A stretch of DNA of 64,000 nucleotides, from positions 2,728,001-2,792,000 of the forward strand of contig JAEILZ010000005.1 of assembly GCA_018873225.1 (NCBI GenBank), written 5' to 3'. Position numbers and translations under genes: made by a program. Below, piece after piece: positions 34,352 through 45,911 of this stretch. A model generated the notes under the pieces. The model ran no database searches, was not told where the DNA came from, and saw nothing but the letters and a program-made list of their open reading frames with translations. Origin of the DNA: [Phialemoniopsis] sp. UDSM-2020. Its lineage: Eukaryota > Ascomycota > Sordariomycetes > Thyridiales > Thyridiaceae. How positions within the stretch are numbered: the stretch's first letter is position 1; each line of letters begins with the position of its first letter.

Positions 34352-36879
34352 TCACTCCACGTCAGCATGGTTTCCATCACTCTCGCCGAATGCGGTAGTA
34401 ACGCCCTTTCTCGCCCGCTTCTTCGCCCCATCAACCTCCTTTGACGACGTCCCCAATGCTCCCAAGCTTCGCGTCTTGGCCGTGGCCATGGCACGTTGCA
34501 TCGCCTTTGCCTGCTTGCGCGCGCGGACCGCCGTCGCCACATCGATTTTCTCCAGCTTCTCCTCTTCAATGACATCGTCGCCCACACTGTTGTAGCCGTT
34601 CGGACCGTACATCCCCTCGATGGCCGAAAGGCGTTTCAGAGCGCGGCGGTCCTGACCAGGAGCCAGCGGGATGGACGAGTACATATCTTCGTCCGAGTCC
34701 TCGCTGCTATCGTCCTGCTCGTCCGAATCGTAGGCCGTCTCGGAGTGGAAGCGTCTCCGCTGCCGCTGCGAATACTGTGATGACGAACGGATGGCACCAC
34801 TGGGGCCGTATGCCTGACGAAAGGTGGGCATCGAATTCATGCCCCTGGGACTCCGAGGGTTGCGGGTCTGTAGTGTTGATCGCGGTGCGAAGGAGTCCGC
34901 CAGCCCAGGGAGGCCGAATCCATAACCAGCTTCGCTGAAGAGGAGGTCCTCCTCTGCCTCGCCGCGGGTTCTGCGCGGCGATTCGATATCATCATCCTCA
35001 GAGACGTAGTCGTCAATGTTGAAAGTCCCCGACTTCGGCATGTACGGACTGTGTAGCTTGCCGCCATAGGAACATGTGGCTGAGCTGCTGTGCAACGAAC
35101 TCCTGCTGGACGAGAATATCGAGGTCAAAGTATTGCTTAGGTCCACCGAGGTGTTCGGAGTGTGGCGTGAGTGCGGGCGGGGGAAGGGATTCGAGCCCAT
35201 GCTTGATGCTGTTGGGCTCGAAGTCAAAGACCAGTGCCGGAGGGAACTCGTCCGCATCGGAACGTGTCCGTCCATCTCGTCCAATTTCGCCCTTGAAGGA
35301 GGAGGGGCTAAGAAGCCCATGGACTTGGAGTAATCGTCACGACTATTGTTGCGCGAACGTGTCTTGACATCTATTTGGAGGGGCGTGTCAGTCGATATCG
35401 TGCTCTGGAGATCTAAGGTTAGGGACAAAGGGCACATACACGGATAAGGCGCAGCTTCCTCGTCAAGATTGGATGCTGTCCAGGGCTCTTGCCCCTGTGT
35501 GGGTGTCGGCCGGCCAAAAGTCGAGCTGTCGATGTCTGCCGTATCTGAGGGCATAGCCATAGCTTGGATGGAATGTACACTATGTCTTTTGTTCGTCCTG
35601 CTGTCCGGGGCAAGAGATGCCGATCTACCATTCTTTCCTCTACGGGGGCCCATGCTCGAGCCGTCCCGGTTGTCCTCCGATTCAGAAGTGTGCAGCCCAT
35701 GCTGCTGCTGCAAGTAAGTCAACTTCGGGACAGGCGGGATATCATCGGCCCTCGAAGCTGTCGTGCGGTTACTATGACTGCGAACTCGAGTGGATGCTCG
35801 CAGGGCGGTAGCGTATCTGGCAGATGCATCATCAGAATAACCTTGAGATGCATCTCTGTCTGATTGTGATATCAAAAGACCCGAGACGCGCGTGTCCAAA
35901 GTTCGACGACGGTTCTGCTTCTCATTTTGGACAGGCGCGTCTGTAGTATTGTCCTCGTTCTTCCGATAGGGCATTCGAGAGGATATCCGCTTGGGGAAGA
36001 CAAATGCATTTGATGAGTTCAAGCTCTTCGTCCGCAAGCCGGATTCTGTTTGCTTAGCGGCTGATGAAGAGAAGGCTTGACCGTCAAAAACCCGACGAAC
36101 ACGAGCTCGAGGAGGGTTGTCGTCATCATGCAAAGGCTGGCTGCAAACAGAAGATGCGTAGTAATCCCGAACGGGCAGCGAATCCAGATTCACTCCATTC
36201 TGACCAATGTTGCGGTCGGCCACATCCTCACCATAGTCTCTGGCTCCCGTGGCCTGTACACGACTCCGAAAGTTTGCGGGCTGAAACTCTGACTGAGCAT
36301 CGAGCAAATCCACAAAGGCTTTGCTGCTTTCGCTTTGCAAAGAACTGTCCCGACGGTGCCCCTGAAAGGGTCTTGGTGCAGGTAAAGGCTTCGATACATT
36401 GGCCGTCGAAGGTTTGATCTGGATCCGGGTGCTGCTAGGAAGAGGTATCGGGATGTCGACCCTTTGCCGCCGTAGTGAGATTGAGGTGCTCTTCAGCGAG
36501 TCTCTTCTGCGCGATGACCGCTTGTTCGAGTCAGAGCTCGGCTGCGCAGCATGCGGCGCAGTCTTTGGCCGACCGACATCTTCATCTTTGACACGGCGAA
36601 TCACCGGTGCGGGCGCTGCGTCCTCCTCGGCGGCCGGGCGAGCAAGACGAAACTTGGATGACTTGGACAAGGTCTCGTACACATCCGGCCCATTACCAGC
36701 CACTGGATACGTTCCTAGTATGCTTTAGCACGTAGTACTGCAATTCAGAATAGATCTGTCCACTTACCTCTCTGAGGGGGCGAGGAGGCAACGACACTAT
36801 GATAGGGTTGGGATTTGACAAGGAGATGCGGTTGATTGTCCGTGCTAGGCTTCTTGTTGAACAAGCTCAGGAAGCCCAT
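34352..36879 (-). CDS. Long disordered fungal protein, unknown function
   Basis: Minus strand. Exon 1 is 36879-36768, followed by a 53-bp intron (GTAAGT to CTAG), then 36714-34352. A second, 69-bp intron at 35439-35371 is likely: GTATGT donor, CTGAC branch site 19 bases from a TAG acceptor. It is a multiple of three with no stop, so either form reads through. Splicing it gives 801 residues and retaining it gives 824. The N-terminus is 'MGFLSLFNKKPS'. The rest is rich in Ser, Arg and Asp and mostly disordered, with basic patches ('SNKRSSRRRDSLKS'), an acidic block 'DDYVSEDDDIESPRR' and a more ordered motif 'EAGYGFGLPGLADSF'. No enzyme domain, signal peptide or membrane segment is visible. The composition suggests a cytoskeletal, polarity or signalling scaffold, but nothing in the sequence proves it. 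Confidence 0.8.
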
Positions 36880-39800
36880 TGTAGGGACGATCGCCAGCCA
36901 TAGACGGCGCGGGAGGGAGCAGCCGAACCAAGATCTGAATAAGGCGGGGGTCCCAGACAAAGAACCAAGATCTGAAGGCTGCTGGCTGGCGGCTTTATTA
37001 ATTAAAAGGGAACGATTGCCACAACGGGCCGGCCACGAGGGCTGGGCGCTACTGTCAAGAGGGTCTAGAAGAAAAAAGAGGCCTCGAATTCCAGCGACAA
37101 AAGCAAAGAAAGAAGCCTGAGATATGACTTGTAGGAAAGCCAGCCCGCGGAGTAGAGCGACCAACGTACGAGACGAAAAGCAAGGGAGAAAGAAGAGGGT
37201 GGGAAGTGTAGGGGATGATGTCGTTCTAAAGCATCTAGACCGACAACCAAATGTATAGAAGGTGGCAGAGACGGGATGATAGCTTATAAGCTAATGACGC
37301 CAGTCGACGACCAAGCTCGCTCGAGCGCGAGACCAAAGCAGCAAGCCAACAAGCCAACAAGCCAAGGGAGGGGGTGGGAGGTGGCGCCTGCAGAAGATCA
37401 TCGCCGGATCCAAGAAGGACCTGGCCGTGGCCGGGAGAATTGGCACTTCTTATGTGGCTGGCCCGCCAAGTCGTCATATTGTCCGGGCTACTTGAGCAGC
37501 TTTTGCTCTCCTTTCCCCCCCTACTCCGTACATGTTTCCATGCAGCGGGATGCGGGAGTCTGTACCGTGCAAACTGCATGCAGATGCAGTGGGCCGCCCA
37601 CTTCGTCCACTGACCTTTTGGACAAGACGAGAAGATGGATGCGTCCAAGCTGCAGCTAGGGGATTTGTTCCTGGAAGCGATGGCCCCGGTGGAGGTGTCT
37701 CTAAGCGGACTAGGCCGTCTATTCGGTGGAAGACCGGGTCACGAAAAAGCATGGCAGGCGGCGCTACCATATGTATGTACATGCATCAAGACGAGCTGCT
37801 AGCTTTGGCAGGCAAGGTGCGCGCGTCTCTTCTTCTCTCTGAATCGTCACCGTCATCCTGTGGTCGGTGTGTGGCCGGGCCAGCCCACGCCCAATTTTGG
37901 GTATATCGGTACTCCGTACACAATAGGCACCGCCGTACAGGAAGTATTTGGTTAAATTGTCCTGGAAATTACAGACCACTTCAAAAAGGACAAAGGCAAA
38001 AAGAAAGCGTCCGCACAATACCTACGGAGGTCTTGCAATTGACAATCTAACCCGGAAAGGGTGTCGTCTCTCGGATATCATGACCGTGCGTGCAGCTGGA
38101 GGGGATCTGTTCGCAATAGACCAAGCAAATACGGGTTCGTTGAAAAGACAGTGGAGCCTTGTCCGCGATATTCTTTTGCTGCAAAGAGGAAAACTCTCCA
38201 AATGAGGTCAGTCACCGTTCTTGAGCCAGTAAAACCCGCTTACTCGGTCTGGCTTGACTTGACGTGTGACAACATCACCGGTGCCATCAGTATGAAGCCT
38301 CCGAGTGTCACCGAGGACGACACTTGTGTGAGTGAGGGTGATACGTGACTCGCAATCGTCGACAAGCTGAACTGGTATCGCCAGGGACCAGCTCCAGTTG
38401 GAAGGTGAATTGTTTGGGAATGCTTCCATTTGGGTCCAGGGATCAGAACCACCGTCACAGAGCAGGGGTTCTCCAGCACTCCAGTGTTGATGGGCTCGAT
38501 GGGGTTCGACAGTTTTGGCCAAAACAGCGCATCGCACAAGCTGGAAGATCCCCACAGGAACCCACCATCCGCGCTAATTTTGATGATCCTCAGGGGTGAT
38601 CAAATCCATGATCCATGGATGACTTGCAGATGGTCGACAGGGGATGATAAAGAGCTGGGAGGCGGGCATTCTAGAAGACGGGACGCAAGTAAGGTACAGA
38701 ATATAGATCACTTCTTAACAATCTGCCTATACCGGTATGTCAACCAGGTAACGGCTGGAAAGCTGAGACTTTTGCAGGTTCTTACGACCTGACAGCGGCA
38801 CCAGAAAGGTACCTACGCCAATCTCGTCCCAGTGTGACAGGAGTTTCAGCGCCATCCGTCCTGAGACAAAACCGCAAAACGGTCCCGATCCGTCGGGCTG
38901 GACATATGTGCCACAAAGCCGCTAGACATGTTCAGCAAGAGGCGAGAGACGATAAGTGGAAAGGGGTTTGTCGAATGAGCTGCTTGCTGAAGAAGAGCTT
39001 GGCCGCAAAGGAAGAAATTAGAGTGAGACAGGTTCCCACAAGGTCGACGAGAAGAGACGGGATGGCCCTTGCTCACCTAGTCCAACTGCCCCATCCTCTG
39101 CAATCCCAAGCCGTCATTGAACATCTCGACATGCACGCACTTGTACCAAGGACCCGTACTGTGCTGCCCGCACTGGTGTTTGGTCAAACAACGACGTACC
39201 TCTCGGTGTGCAATGGACGAGACGAGGCAAGTCTTGGTGTGTGTGCATGGCGATTGGTGCTTTGTGAAATTGCCCAGCGTTTCGCACGACCATGTGCTGA
39301 TCGACATGACCGCAGCGAGAGGAAAGTTTGATAAGAAGATTGAATGTGCCCGCGCATGGTGGGCGGGGGATTCGTGGACCTGCAGATCCTTGGATGGGTC
39401 GAATCCTGGCGCCAATCTGTCGAGCAACGGTGCAATCCACATCTGACGATCGATCAAAGGTCAACAGCGGGCGGGCAACGCGAGCTGCAAGCCGGTGCAA
39501 GGTGAGAGACAGAGCTCTTGCCAAACCCCGAATTATCCCATTGCTGCCCACTGGAGAGTCTTCGTGCTTGCCCGCGTTGTGACGATTGATCTAGGGCTGA
39601 GGGAGGCACTTACACGTAAGCTGGCACTCACCTGGGCCAAAACTCCTCGTTCAGAACATCCCAGGGCAATTGCTCATGGCTTGTTATCCGCCTGACCGTG
39701 CCGAACTAAGAAGTAAGAAGCAAGAGCAAAAGGAAGGCAGACATGTTTGGAAGCTTCTGCGATTTGCGCTGCTGTATGCACGAGCTTGACTTGCCCGTCG

Positions 39801-40403
39801 AGGCTCTTCCGTCCCTCCCTCTTGCCCTTTCTTTATCCTTGAACGTCACTCATGTTCATGTCCTTGCCTCGAGTAGCATCCTCTTGCAGTCAAGAAGTGA
39901 CGGGCTCTTACTCCTACAGAGCCTAGAGAAAGCGGAGGTGGAAGAGCGGACTCACTCCCACGGAACTACTCTCACGATCTGCCGTTTGAAGCAAGTGCTC
40001 GTTGAGTTGTTGCCCTCGGCTTGCAGCTAGCACATCATGCCTCCCGGCATCAGAGACGATGTGAAGCTGCTGCTTTCCCGCGATAGCATCCAACGGCCGA
40101 AACTCGCCCACGATGCCTTCCTCTCTGTCCTGCTCGTCAAATCTCCTGCAATGCCACACCGCCCTGCACCGTGAGAAGGATTGTCTACAAATACTCGCCC
40201 AGATTCCCGTCTATCCCTCTCCTCTTCTCGTTCTGACCCATCCACAGCAACATCTTCTGCTCATCTTTTCAATCCTAGCATTTTCTCATCCCAGCATCGC
40301 TACCTTTTGCTATCAACGCAAACCATCCTCATCTGTGCACTCCATCGACAACGACAGACAACCAGCTCCCCCTTTCACACTCTTTGCATCCCACACCATC
40401 ATC
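36880..40403. other. 3.5 kb gene-poor region between divergent genes
   Basis: This is the longest region without a supported gene. Frames up to 165 codons occur (for example 38834-39331 on +), but they overlap frames of similar length on the other strand and resemble no family. A short iterated unit CAAGCCAA occurs at about 37340-37365. The last 300 bp is pyrimidine-rich and should be the promoter and leader of the KDT-repeat protein gene. The region could contain a non-coding RNA, but I have no direct evidence. Confidence 0.5.
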
Positions 40404-42089
40404 ATGGCCAGCCGCGACTCCAACCGTCAGGGTAACTCCACCACCCGTGACAGCAAGCAATCTTCCGGCGACAAGCAGCAATCCCGTCAACAGGAGTCTT
40501 CCCAGACAGACTCTCGCGACCAGCAGCAATCACGCGACCGCGACGACCAGAAGCAGAAGCAGAAGGACACCAAGGACACCAAGGACACCAAGGACACCAA
40601 GGACACCAAGGACACCAAGGACACCAAGGACACCAAGGACAGCAAGACCTCCAAAGACTCCAAGGACGCCAAGGATTCCAAGGACTCCAAGAACTCCAAG
40701 GACTCCAAGAACTCCAAGGACTCCAAGAACAGCACTGCATACAGTTCCATCTTCAAGGCCAGCATGCCCAAGGAGACCTCAGACCGCAAGAATTCCGACT
40801 CTCGCGATTCCAAGCAGCGCGAGGGTGCCGACTCTTCGGATCGCGCCAACCGCAAAGACTACGATGACCGGGACCAAGACAGCACTCAGCGCAGCACTTC
40901 TATCAAGAAGAAGGACCGCGAGGACCGATCCAGCCGCGACAAGTCCTCGGGCAGCACTTCAACTTCCAAGAAGGACAGCGTTCCCCAGACCGATGGTCCC
41001 TCGGATGAGCACAACAACCAGCCCCAACCCGCTCCCCAGCCCGACCAGCAGCAGCCCCCCAATGGCGAGCAGCCCCCCCAGCCCATTGGTACTCCCGACT
41101 CGGGCAAGAAGCCTGAGGGCACCCCTGACTATATCAACAAGGCCGATGTCAACAAGCCTGGCGTGCCTTTCATCGACACAGCAGTGCGTCACCCCGGCGG
41201 CTGGGGTGGCATTGGAGGCCAGGGCCGAGGCGGCCATTGTATCGGTGGCCGAAAGGACATCTATGGCAACTGCATCGACCCTCAGATCCAGAACCAGGAC
41301 TGCGCCAACCCTCAAGACTGCGCCAACCCGGAGATCTGCACTGATCCTCAACAGCAGTGTGTCGACTCGTGCTCCGTGAGCGGTCCCTGCATCGAGGCCA
41401 ACTGTGCCAAGCAGAACTGTGGCGACATCACCCATCGTCATAACCAGCCCGGCGCCTGCGACTCAAACATTCAGGGCCAGGGCAACGACTGTGGCCAGCA
41501 ATGCGACGGCCCCGAGGACGGCGGCTTTGGTGGCTTTGGCAACCAGGGCCGACAGGGCGGTCAAGGCGGTCAGGCCGGCCGAGGGCAGTGCCCCTTCGAG
41601 GCTCGCAACCGCCGCCAAGACGAATGCGCCCACCGCCGCCGCGAACCTTGCCGCGAACGCTCGGAGGAGTGGTGCTACAACCCTTGCTGCGAGCGCAACC
41701 GCAGCCGCCGGGACCCTCGCGAGTGTGATTGCGTTCGCCGGGAGCGCGAGCGACGCCGCTACTGCTGCGACGGTGCTGGCGACGACGAGGACCACTCAGG
41801 CGCCACCTCGGACGATCATTTCAACTTCAGCCGTACGAGCAGCGGCTCCGAGCGCCGAGACAAGCTCACTCCGGAGCAGCAGCGCATTGTAGATCAGCAA
41901 TACGAGGCCCAGCTCCGCTACGAGGAGCAGCGCCAAGCGCAGGAGCGCCGTGACTACGACCGTGAGCAGGAGCGAAGACTGCAGGAGCTCAAGGACGAGC
42001 AGCGGGAGAGGAATCTGGCATCTGGCGAGCGCGAGTATGGTCCTGTCCCCGAGGAGGAGCTTGAGTATCTGAAGGGCAACAGGTCTTAG
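40404..42089 (+). CDS. KDT/KDS-repeat, Cys-rich hydrophilic protein, unknown
   Basis: A single-exon gene of 561 codons from the ATG at 40404, in good context (CATCATCATGGCC). The frame is open back to an ATG at 40113, but that stretch is pyrimidine-rich and reads like leader. Residues 1-53 are Gln/Ser/Asp-rich. Residues 54-77 are eight perfect Lys-Asp-Thr repeats, then degenerate KDS/KNS repeats run to about 110. A Lys/Asp/Ser-rich part leads to a Pro/Gln stretch (about 205-240). The middle is Gly- and Cys-rich, with short repeats ('[18 protein letters not shown]') and later paired cysteines ('[11 protein letters not shown]', 'RYCCDG'). The C-terminus is a charged, Arg/Glu/Gln-rich probable helix ('[17 protein letters not shown]'). 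There is no signal peptide or membrane segment, so the cysteines sit in a likely cytosolic protein and may bind metal. I do not recognise the family. Confidence 0.85.
   Translation: MASRDSNRQGNSTTRDSKQSSGDKQQSRQQESSQTDSRDQQQSRDRDDQKQKQKDTKDTKDTKDTKDTKDTKDTKDTKDSKTSKDSKDAKDSKDSKNSKDSKNSKDSKNSTAYSSIFKASMPKETSDRKNSDSRDSKQREGADSSDRANRKDYDDRDQDSTQRSTSIKKKDREDRSSRDKSSGSTSTSKKDSVPQTDGPSDEHNNQPQPAPQPDQQQPPNGEQPPQPIGTPDSGKKPEGTPDYINKADVNKPGVPFIDTAVRHPGGWGGIGGQGRGGHCIGGRKDIYGNCIDPQIQNQDCANPQDCANPEICTDPQQQCVDSCSVSGPCIEANCAKQNCGDITHRHNQPGACDSNIQGQGNDCGQQCDGPEDGGFGGFGNQGRQGGQGGQAGRGQCPFEARNRRQDECAHRRREPCRERSEEWCYNPCCERNRSRRDPRECDCVRRERERRRYCCDGAGDDEDHSGATSDDHFNFSRTSSGSERRDKLTPEQQRIVDQQYEAQLRYEEQRQAQERRDYDREQERRLQELKDEQRERNLASGEREYGPVPEEELEYLKGNRS
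40563..40634 (+). repeat. 9-bp coding minisatellite, eight perfect units
   Basis: Eight consecutive copies of AAGGACACC, each encoding Lys-Asp-Thr, lie inside the hydrophilic protein gene. Degenerate units (AAGGACTCC, AAGAACTCC) continue to about 40731. Every unit keeps the reading frame, so gain or loss of copies would change protein length without disrupting it. Confidence 0.97.
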
Positions 42090-42307
42090 ACATGATGGAG
42101 GAGTAGCACGTGTAGATACCTAAAGAGACTTGACGCATCGTCTCATTCTTCTCAGTGTTTGTGCTTTGTAGCTATATGATGTATTGTGCCTATGACTCTT
42201 TAGTGGCCCATGACTTTGTATTTCCGACTTGCCTTGACCTAGAACGCCTAGCAATGCAATGGTGACTTCTACTCCTCACAACTTGCCTTCCACTTGAACG
42301 GATCCTC

Positions 42308-43143
42308 CTAGTCCAGGCTTCCAGCTAGGGCAACGCAGCTAAATCTCATGTCGCCGCCCTCGCGCTCGAGGAACTTCTTCGGGCCCCAGAGCAACGCCTT
42401 CTGGCTGAGCACGTCCTCGTCAGCCTCAAGCTTGCCGCGAGCCAGTGGACCCTTGCGACGTCCATCAAGCTCCCATAGCGTGCCGTCTTCTGTCTTGACA
42501 AAGCACACGTAGTGCAGGTCGACGTCGTCCTGGGCGTCAGGTGCCTTGGTGTCGCCTTGCGATGCGGCCGAGTGATGGGCTTTGGCCAAAGACTGGTTGG
42601 TTTCGAGCAGCTTGGATCGCTCTGCGGGGGCAAGCGGCGTGGCCTGCTTGGCGATATCGTCCAGAGCCGAACCTTGTTCTGTATATGGAGAAATCCTGTG
42701 TCAGTGAATCGTCTGCAAGGATGTTGGGGGACGGCGGCGGCCGTGTCTGGTCTCGACTCACCGATGAAGCCCTTGGCGGGGCCGTTCAGACTGGCGTGCA
42801 GCAGGCCCATGACGCCGCAGGCGTTGCGGATGGTCTGGCGGAACCACAGGACGGGCTCCTTGTCGCCCGAGGCGGCGTACTCGGGCAGCAGGCTGTCCTC
42901 GGCGAGGCGGTGCGACTCGTAGGCCGCCGAGACGGGGAAGACGAGGAGCAGGGCGAGGGCCGGGCGGGGCACGAAGGCGAGCAGCTCCGGGTCGTCGATG
43001 CTGTAGACGTCGTGGACCGAGAGGGCCTCGGACAGGCCCAGGTTGTGCAGCAGCGAGGTCATGAGGGGCGGGTTGGCCTCGAGGGGGATGAAGGCTGGGT
43101 TGTGGCCCTTGGCCGTGTCTGGGTTCGGGGCTTCGGACGACAT
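42308..43143 (-). CDS. yuh1: Ubiquitin carboxyl-terminal hydrolase, UCH family
   Basis: Minus-strand exons 43143-42762 and 42678-42308 encode 250 residues. The 83-bp intron (GTGAGT, CTGAC, ACAG) is phase 1 and restores 'KGFIEQGSALDDI'. This is a cysteine peptidase of the UCH-L1/L3/Yuh1 type (peptidase C12). It removes small adducts from the C-terminus of ubiquitin or Nedd8/Rub1 precursors. The oxyanion Gln103 and nucleophile Cys109 lie in 'FRQTIRNACGVMGLLH'. His183 ('DLHYVCFV') and Asp199 ('LWELDG') complete the catalytic set, so the enzyme looks active. The N-terminus 'FIPLEANPPLMTSLLHNLGL' is typical of the family. A charged insert (about 155-180) crosses the active-site loop region. It converges with the KDT-repeat gene, whose stop is 218 bp away. 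Confidence 0.94.
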
Positions 43144-44603
43144 TGTAGGTTGCGTGTGTCTGTCTGGTTGCCTATGCTGAGAGGTGAAGTTGCAGTTGGT
43201 GTTGATGTGAGTGAGGCAGCGAAGACGGTGTCGTCTCAAAAGAAGCCGAGTGTAATCTGGGGTTAAGTTTGATGAAAGTTTGAGACCGTAATGCGCAACA
43301 GAAGCCGAAGCTACCCTTTTGCGTGGAGGGAGGGAGCTGTCACATGGTGGGGTAGCTGTGGTGATGACATACCTTTCCACCTGCAGCTTGCTCTTAGCCT
43401 CAACTTGGTAAGTGTTACGACAGGTCTTCCCCGCTATATCCTTTGCGGGTTTGAGCTGTTTCTAGCGGGGAAATCAGGGCGGGTATTGCGGACATAGGCC
43501 CTTCTGCGCTCCATTTAGCGGCATGTCAATGAGAACCACCTGCTAGAGTGTGCCGAGGCGCCTGCCTGTGTGCCATCGGTGAATGACGCCGGTCTGGCCG
43601 ACCCCGGAACGGCTCTCAACTCGTCCATCACTCACATGGTAAAATGACGACAAAACTCGAACTTCTCAATTCTCTCATTACAAGTTTTCAACAGACAACG
43701 GATTATCTTTGCAGATGAAACTTTGATAGTCTTCAAACCTGTTCACCTCATCGCCTGGGTAGTCCACTCCTGTGCAGTGCATTCATTGCCTTCGCCTCTC
43801 ATCATCCTATCTCCCCGAAATGGACTAAAGCCACAGATATCACCAACATAACATCACTTTCACGCCCTCGCAAGGACGGGATGCAGGCACCATCTGAGCC
43901 CAGCGCTTTTGTACCGACACGGACTGGTGAGCCGATGGCTTTTTCTTCAACGCGACCTGCTACTTTACAGCCAGCCATGCCGTTGAGGATACCCGCACCG
44001 CACAACGCCTCTGTCCGGCACCCAGTATTCTTCACCGAGGGCTTAAGGAGGCCGATCCTAAGTACGGGAACTGTGACGGCATTCAATCCCGTTGCCCAGG
44101 GTTACATTTACCGCGATGGTCAAAGGCAGCTTGACGGAACTGGAACGGCGCCAAAGTTATAGAAAGGGCCGCAATTGATGACCGTGACGTCGTCAGGATA
44201 ACTACCAAGGCTTCACCTACGTCGATTCTTAAATGCTCACCCTGAATTATTCCACTACCTAAGCGTATGTGGATCAGGCGCATCTCGGACTCTTGAACTG
44301 AGCCGATTTGGAGAAAGGAACTGGCTGAGACCACTGATCTCGGGAGAGTAATGGCACTTAAAATTTCATACATGTATATACAAACTCAAGGGACTAACGG
44401 TGGCTAAACGAAACCATGGCGTGTGTGGTATCAACATAGGAAATGCCCAGCAGGAATTCCAGAATCCTTTTACCTGGACTGTATCCTGCTCACTGTCTTG
44501 CAGTCTGTCGCCTGTCCTTCTTTTGACCGGACAGAGAATCATTCATACAATCGATTGAAACGAAGAGAGCACCTTGGCGAGAAATGCAAATGTAGGCCGG
44601 CTC
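43144..44603. other. Intergenic region upstream of UCH gene
   Basis: About 1.5 kb lies between the UCH gene start and the 3' end of the SNARE gene, both on the minus strand. It should include the UCH promoter and the SNARE 3' untranslated region. One ATG-initiated plus-strand frame of 93 codons is listed separately as doubtful; otherwise nothing is recognisable. Confidence 0.5.
43881..44162 (+). CDS. Doubtful small ORF, 93 residues
   Basis: An ATG-initiated frame encodes a Pro/Thr/Arg-rich peptide with the segments 'MQAPSEPSAFVPTRTGEP' and 'GTVTAFNPVAQGYIYRDG'. It has no recognised domain, signal peptide or membrane segment. The opposite strand carries an open frame of equal size across the same stretch, so it could be chance. 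I list it only because it starts at an ATG, has reasonable composition, and sits alone in a gap. Confidence 0.2.
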   Translation: MQAPSEPSAFVPTRTGEPMAFSSTRPATLQPAMPLRIPAPHNASVRHPVFFTEGLRRPILSTGTVTAFNPVAQGYIYRDGQRQLDGTGTAPKL

Positions 44604-45383
44604 TCAGGTCTTGACAGCAACAACGATCGTGACGATGATAAGCACTACCACCAGGATCAGCAAGCTCATGAGCTTGACGTTCTTCCACCACATTCTCCTC
44701 TTGAGGCCCCTGCTCCGGACGCGGAACTCGCGCGCACTACCCCCGAGTCGGTCCGTCTTGTCGACGAGCAGGTCGATGCGCTCCCCCCTCTCCAGCAGGC
44801 CCTCGATGTTGCGCGTCATGATGCCCCGCACGTCGTCGATCTCGCGCTGCACGTTGGCCACGGCGTCGTCGCGGCCGGCCGCCGTGCCGCCCTGCTCGAC
44901 CATGAGGCGGCGCAGGTCGCCGTTGAAGCTGGCGGCGCCGTAGTTGGGCAGCTCGTCGAGCTCGGCCGTCTCGGGCGGGAAGCGCTCGAGGAAGAGCCGG
45001 CGCGCCTCGATCAGGAAGCCGAAGGGTACGCGGCGGCCCAGGCTCGCCTCGGCGATGACAAGGAAGGTGAGTCCGCCCGCCGAGGAGCCGGCCGGGTGCG
45101 CCGAGGGCGCCTCGGCGATGTAGTGGATGTGGTGGGAGCCGTGGGTGTACGTCAGCTTCTGGGGCGTCGTGTGCTCGATCTTGGGCAGGATGAGGGAGGC
45201 TAGCGACGAGGTCTGCGAGGAGGCCGAGGTGGTGCACTCTGTCAGGATGGTCGTGTTGTAGGCGATGCACGCGCTGCGCGGGGGCGGCCATGGTTAGCAT
45301 TGTCATCTGGTTGCCTGTGCGGTGATGTATTCAGTGAAGCCTTACTAGAGCAGCGGCGTCGCCGGAGCCGATGACGAGGCCAT
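44604..45383 (-). CDS. nyv1: Vacuolar R-SNARE with longin domain (Nyv1/VAMP7-like)
   Basis: Minus-strand exons 45383-45346 and 45273-44604 encode 235 residues. The 72-bp intron (GTAAGG, CTAAC, CGCAG) is phase 2 and joins to 'LLYACIAYNTTILTE', a classic longin start. R-SNAREs of this type sit on the vacuole and drive fusion with Q-SNARE partners. Residues 10-125 form the longin domain ('SLGRRVPFGFLIEARRLFLERF'). The SNARE coiled coil follows from about 150, and the zero-layer Arg is near 175 in 'NIEGLLERGERIDLL'. A hydrophobic tail anchor ('MSLLILVVVLIIVTIVVAV') ends the protein. The basic Trp-Trp-Lys segment before the anchor is typical of synaptobrevin-like proteins. Nyv1 versus a general VAMP7 name is a choice of convention. 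Confidence 0.93.
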
Positions 45384-45882
45384 CTTGGAAGTTGGCGAGG
45401 AGTATTTGCGAAACCACTCGCTACTTTGGGAATTGACAACACTTGCTGGACCGCTCAGAAAGAATACTCTGTCGAGGCGAGTTGTTGGGTCCAAGATAAG
45501 ATCGCAGTGGGAGTCGTTGATATGCAGCTGGTAGAGAAGTGGATCGTACAGGCCGGGGTTGTTGGAAGCACGGCTAATAAAGTTGATTGGCGCATGTCTC
45601 TGCATGATGACGATACCCACTGTCAGTGCAGTGAGTGAGTGGTGCCCACAGGGGGGTGAAACCCACTTATCGATAAGGAGCTCACTGTGCTAGCGATAAG
45701 ATAGCCCCCAAAAAAGTCAAGTCAATGACAGTTGGAGCGCGTATGATTGCTCAACTTTCTTGACCGTAGGGAAGCAACAAAGCAACAAGAAAGCGAGACT
45801 GGATCGCTTGAATAGAGGCACCATCCGGACCACAAGCGTCGAGGAACCTCAGCTATGACCTCGGCTCTTCCCTGGTGTGGTC
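45384..45882. promoter_or_regulatory. Divergent upstream region of SNARE and Suv3 genes
   Basis: About 500 bp separates the two ATG codons on opposite strands, so both promoters share this interval. A CTTATCGATAAG palindrome occurs near 45666-45677. No other core motif stands out. Confidence 0.55.
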
Positions 45883-45911
45883 ATGTCTTTCTTGCTGGGA
45901 GGCACTTTTAG
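45855..45911 (+). promoter_or_regulatory. Overlapping uORF at Suv3 start
   Basis: An ATG at 45855 opens an 18-codon frame ending at a TAG at 45909-45911, which overlaps the proposed Suv3 ATG at 45883 in another frame. If it is in the mRNA, it would compete with the main start. Its presence in the mRNA depends on the transcript start, which cannot be seen here. Confidence 0.35.

Noticed and set aside
35413..35439. A 27-nt intron ending at CTTAG in the disordered-protein gene
   Set aside because: Too short for splicing. The 69-nt alternative using the same donor has a proper branch site and acceptor.
38834..39331. 165-codon plus-strand frame in the large gap
   Set aside because: It has no recognisable motif, overlaps comparable minus-strand frames, and its leading part reads as random sequence.
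40113..40403. Upstream in-frame ATG extending the KDT-repeat protein by 97 residues
   Set aside because: The stretch is pyrimidine-rich leader-like DNA, and the ATG at 40404 has better context and begins a compositionally consistent protein.
40563..40634. CRISPR-like array
   Set aside because: Direct 9-bp repeats without spacers inside a coding frame. This is a minisatellite in a eukaryotic gene.
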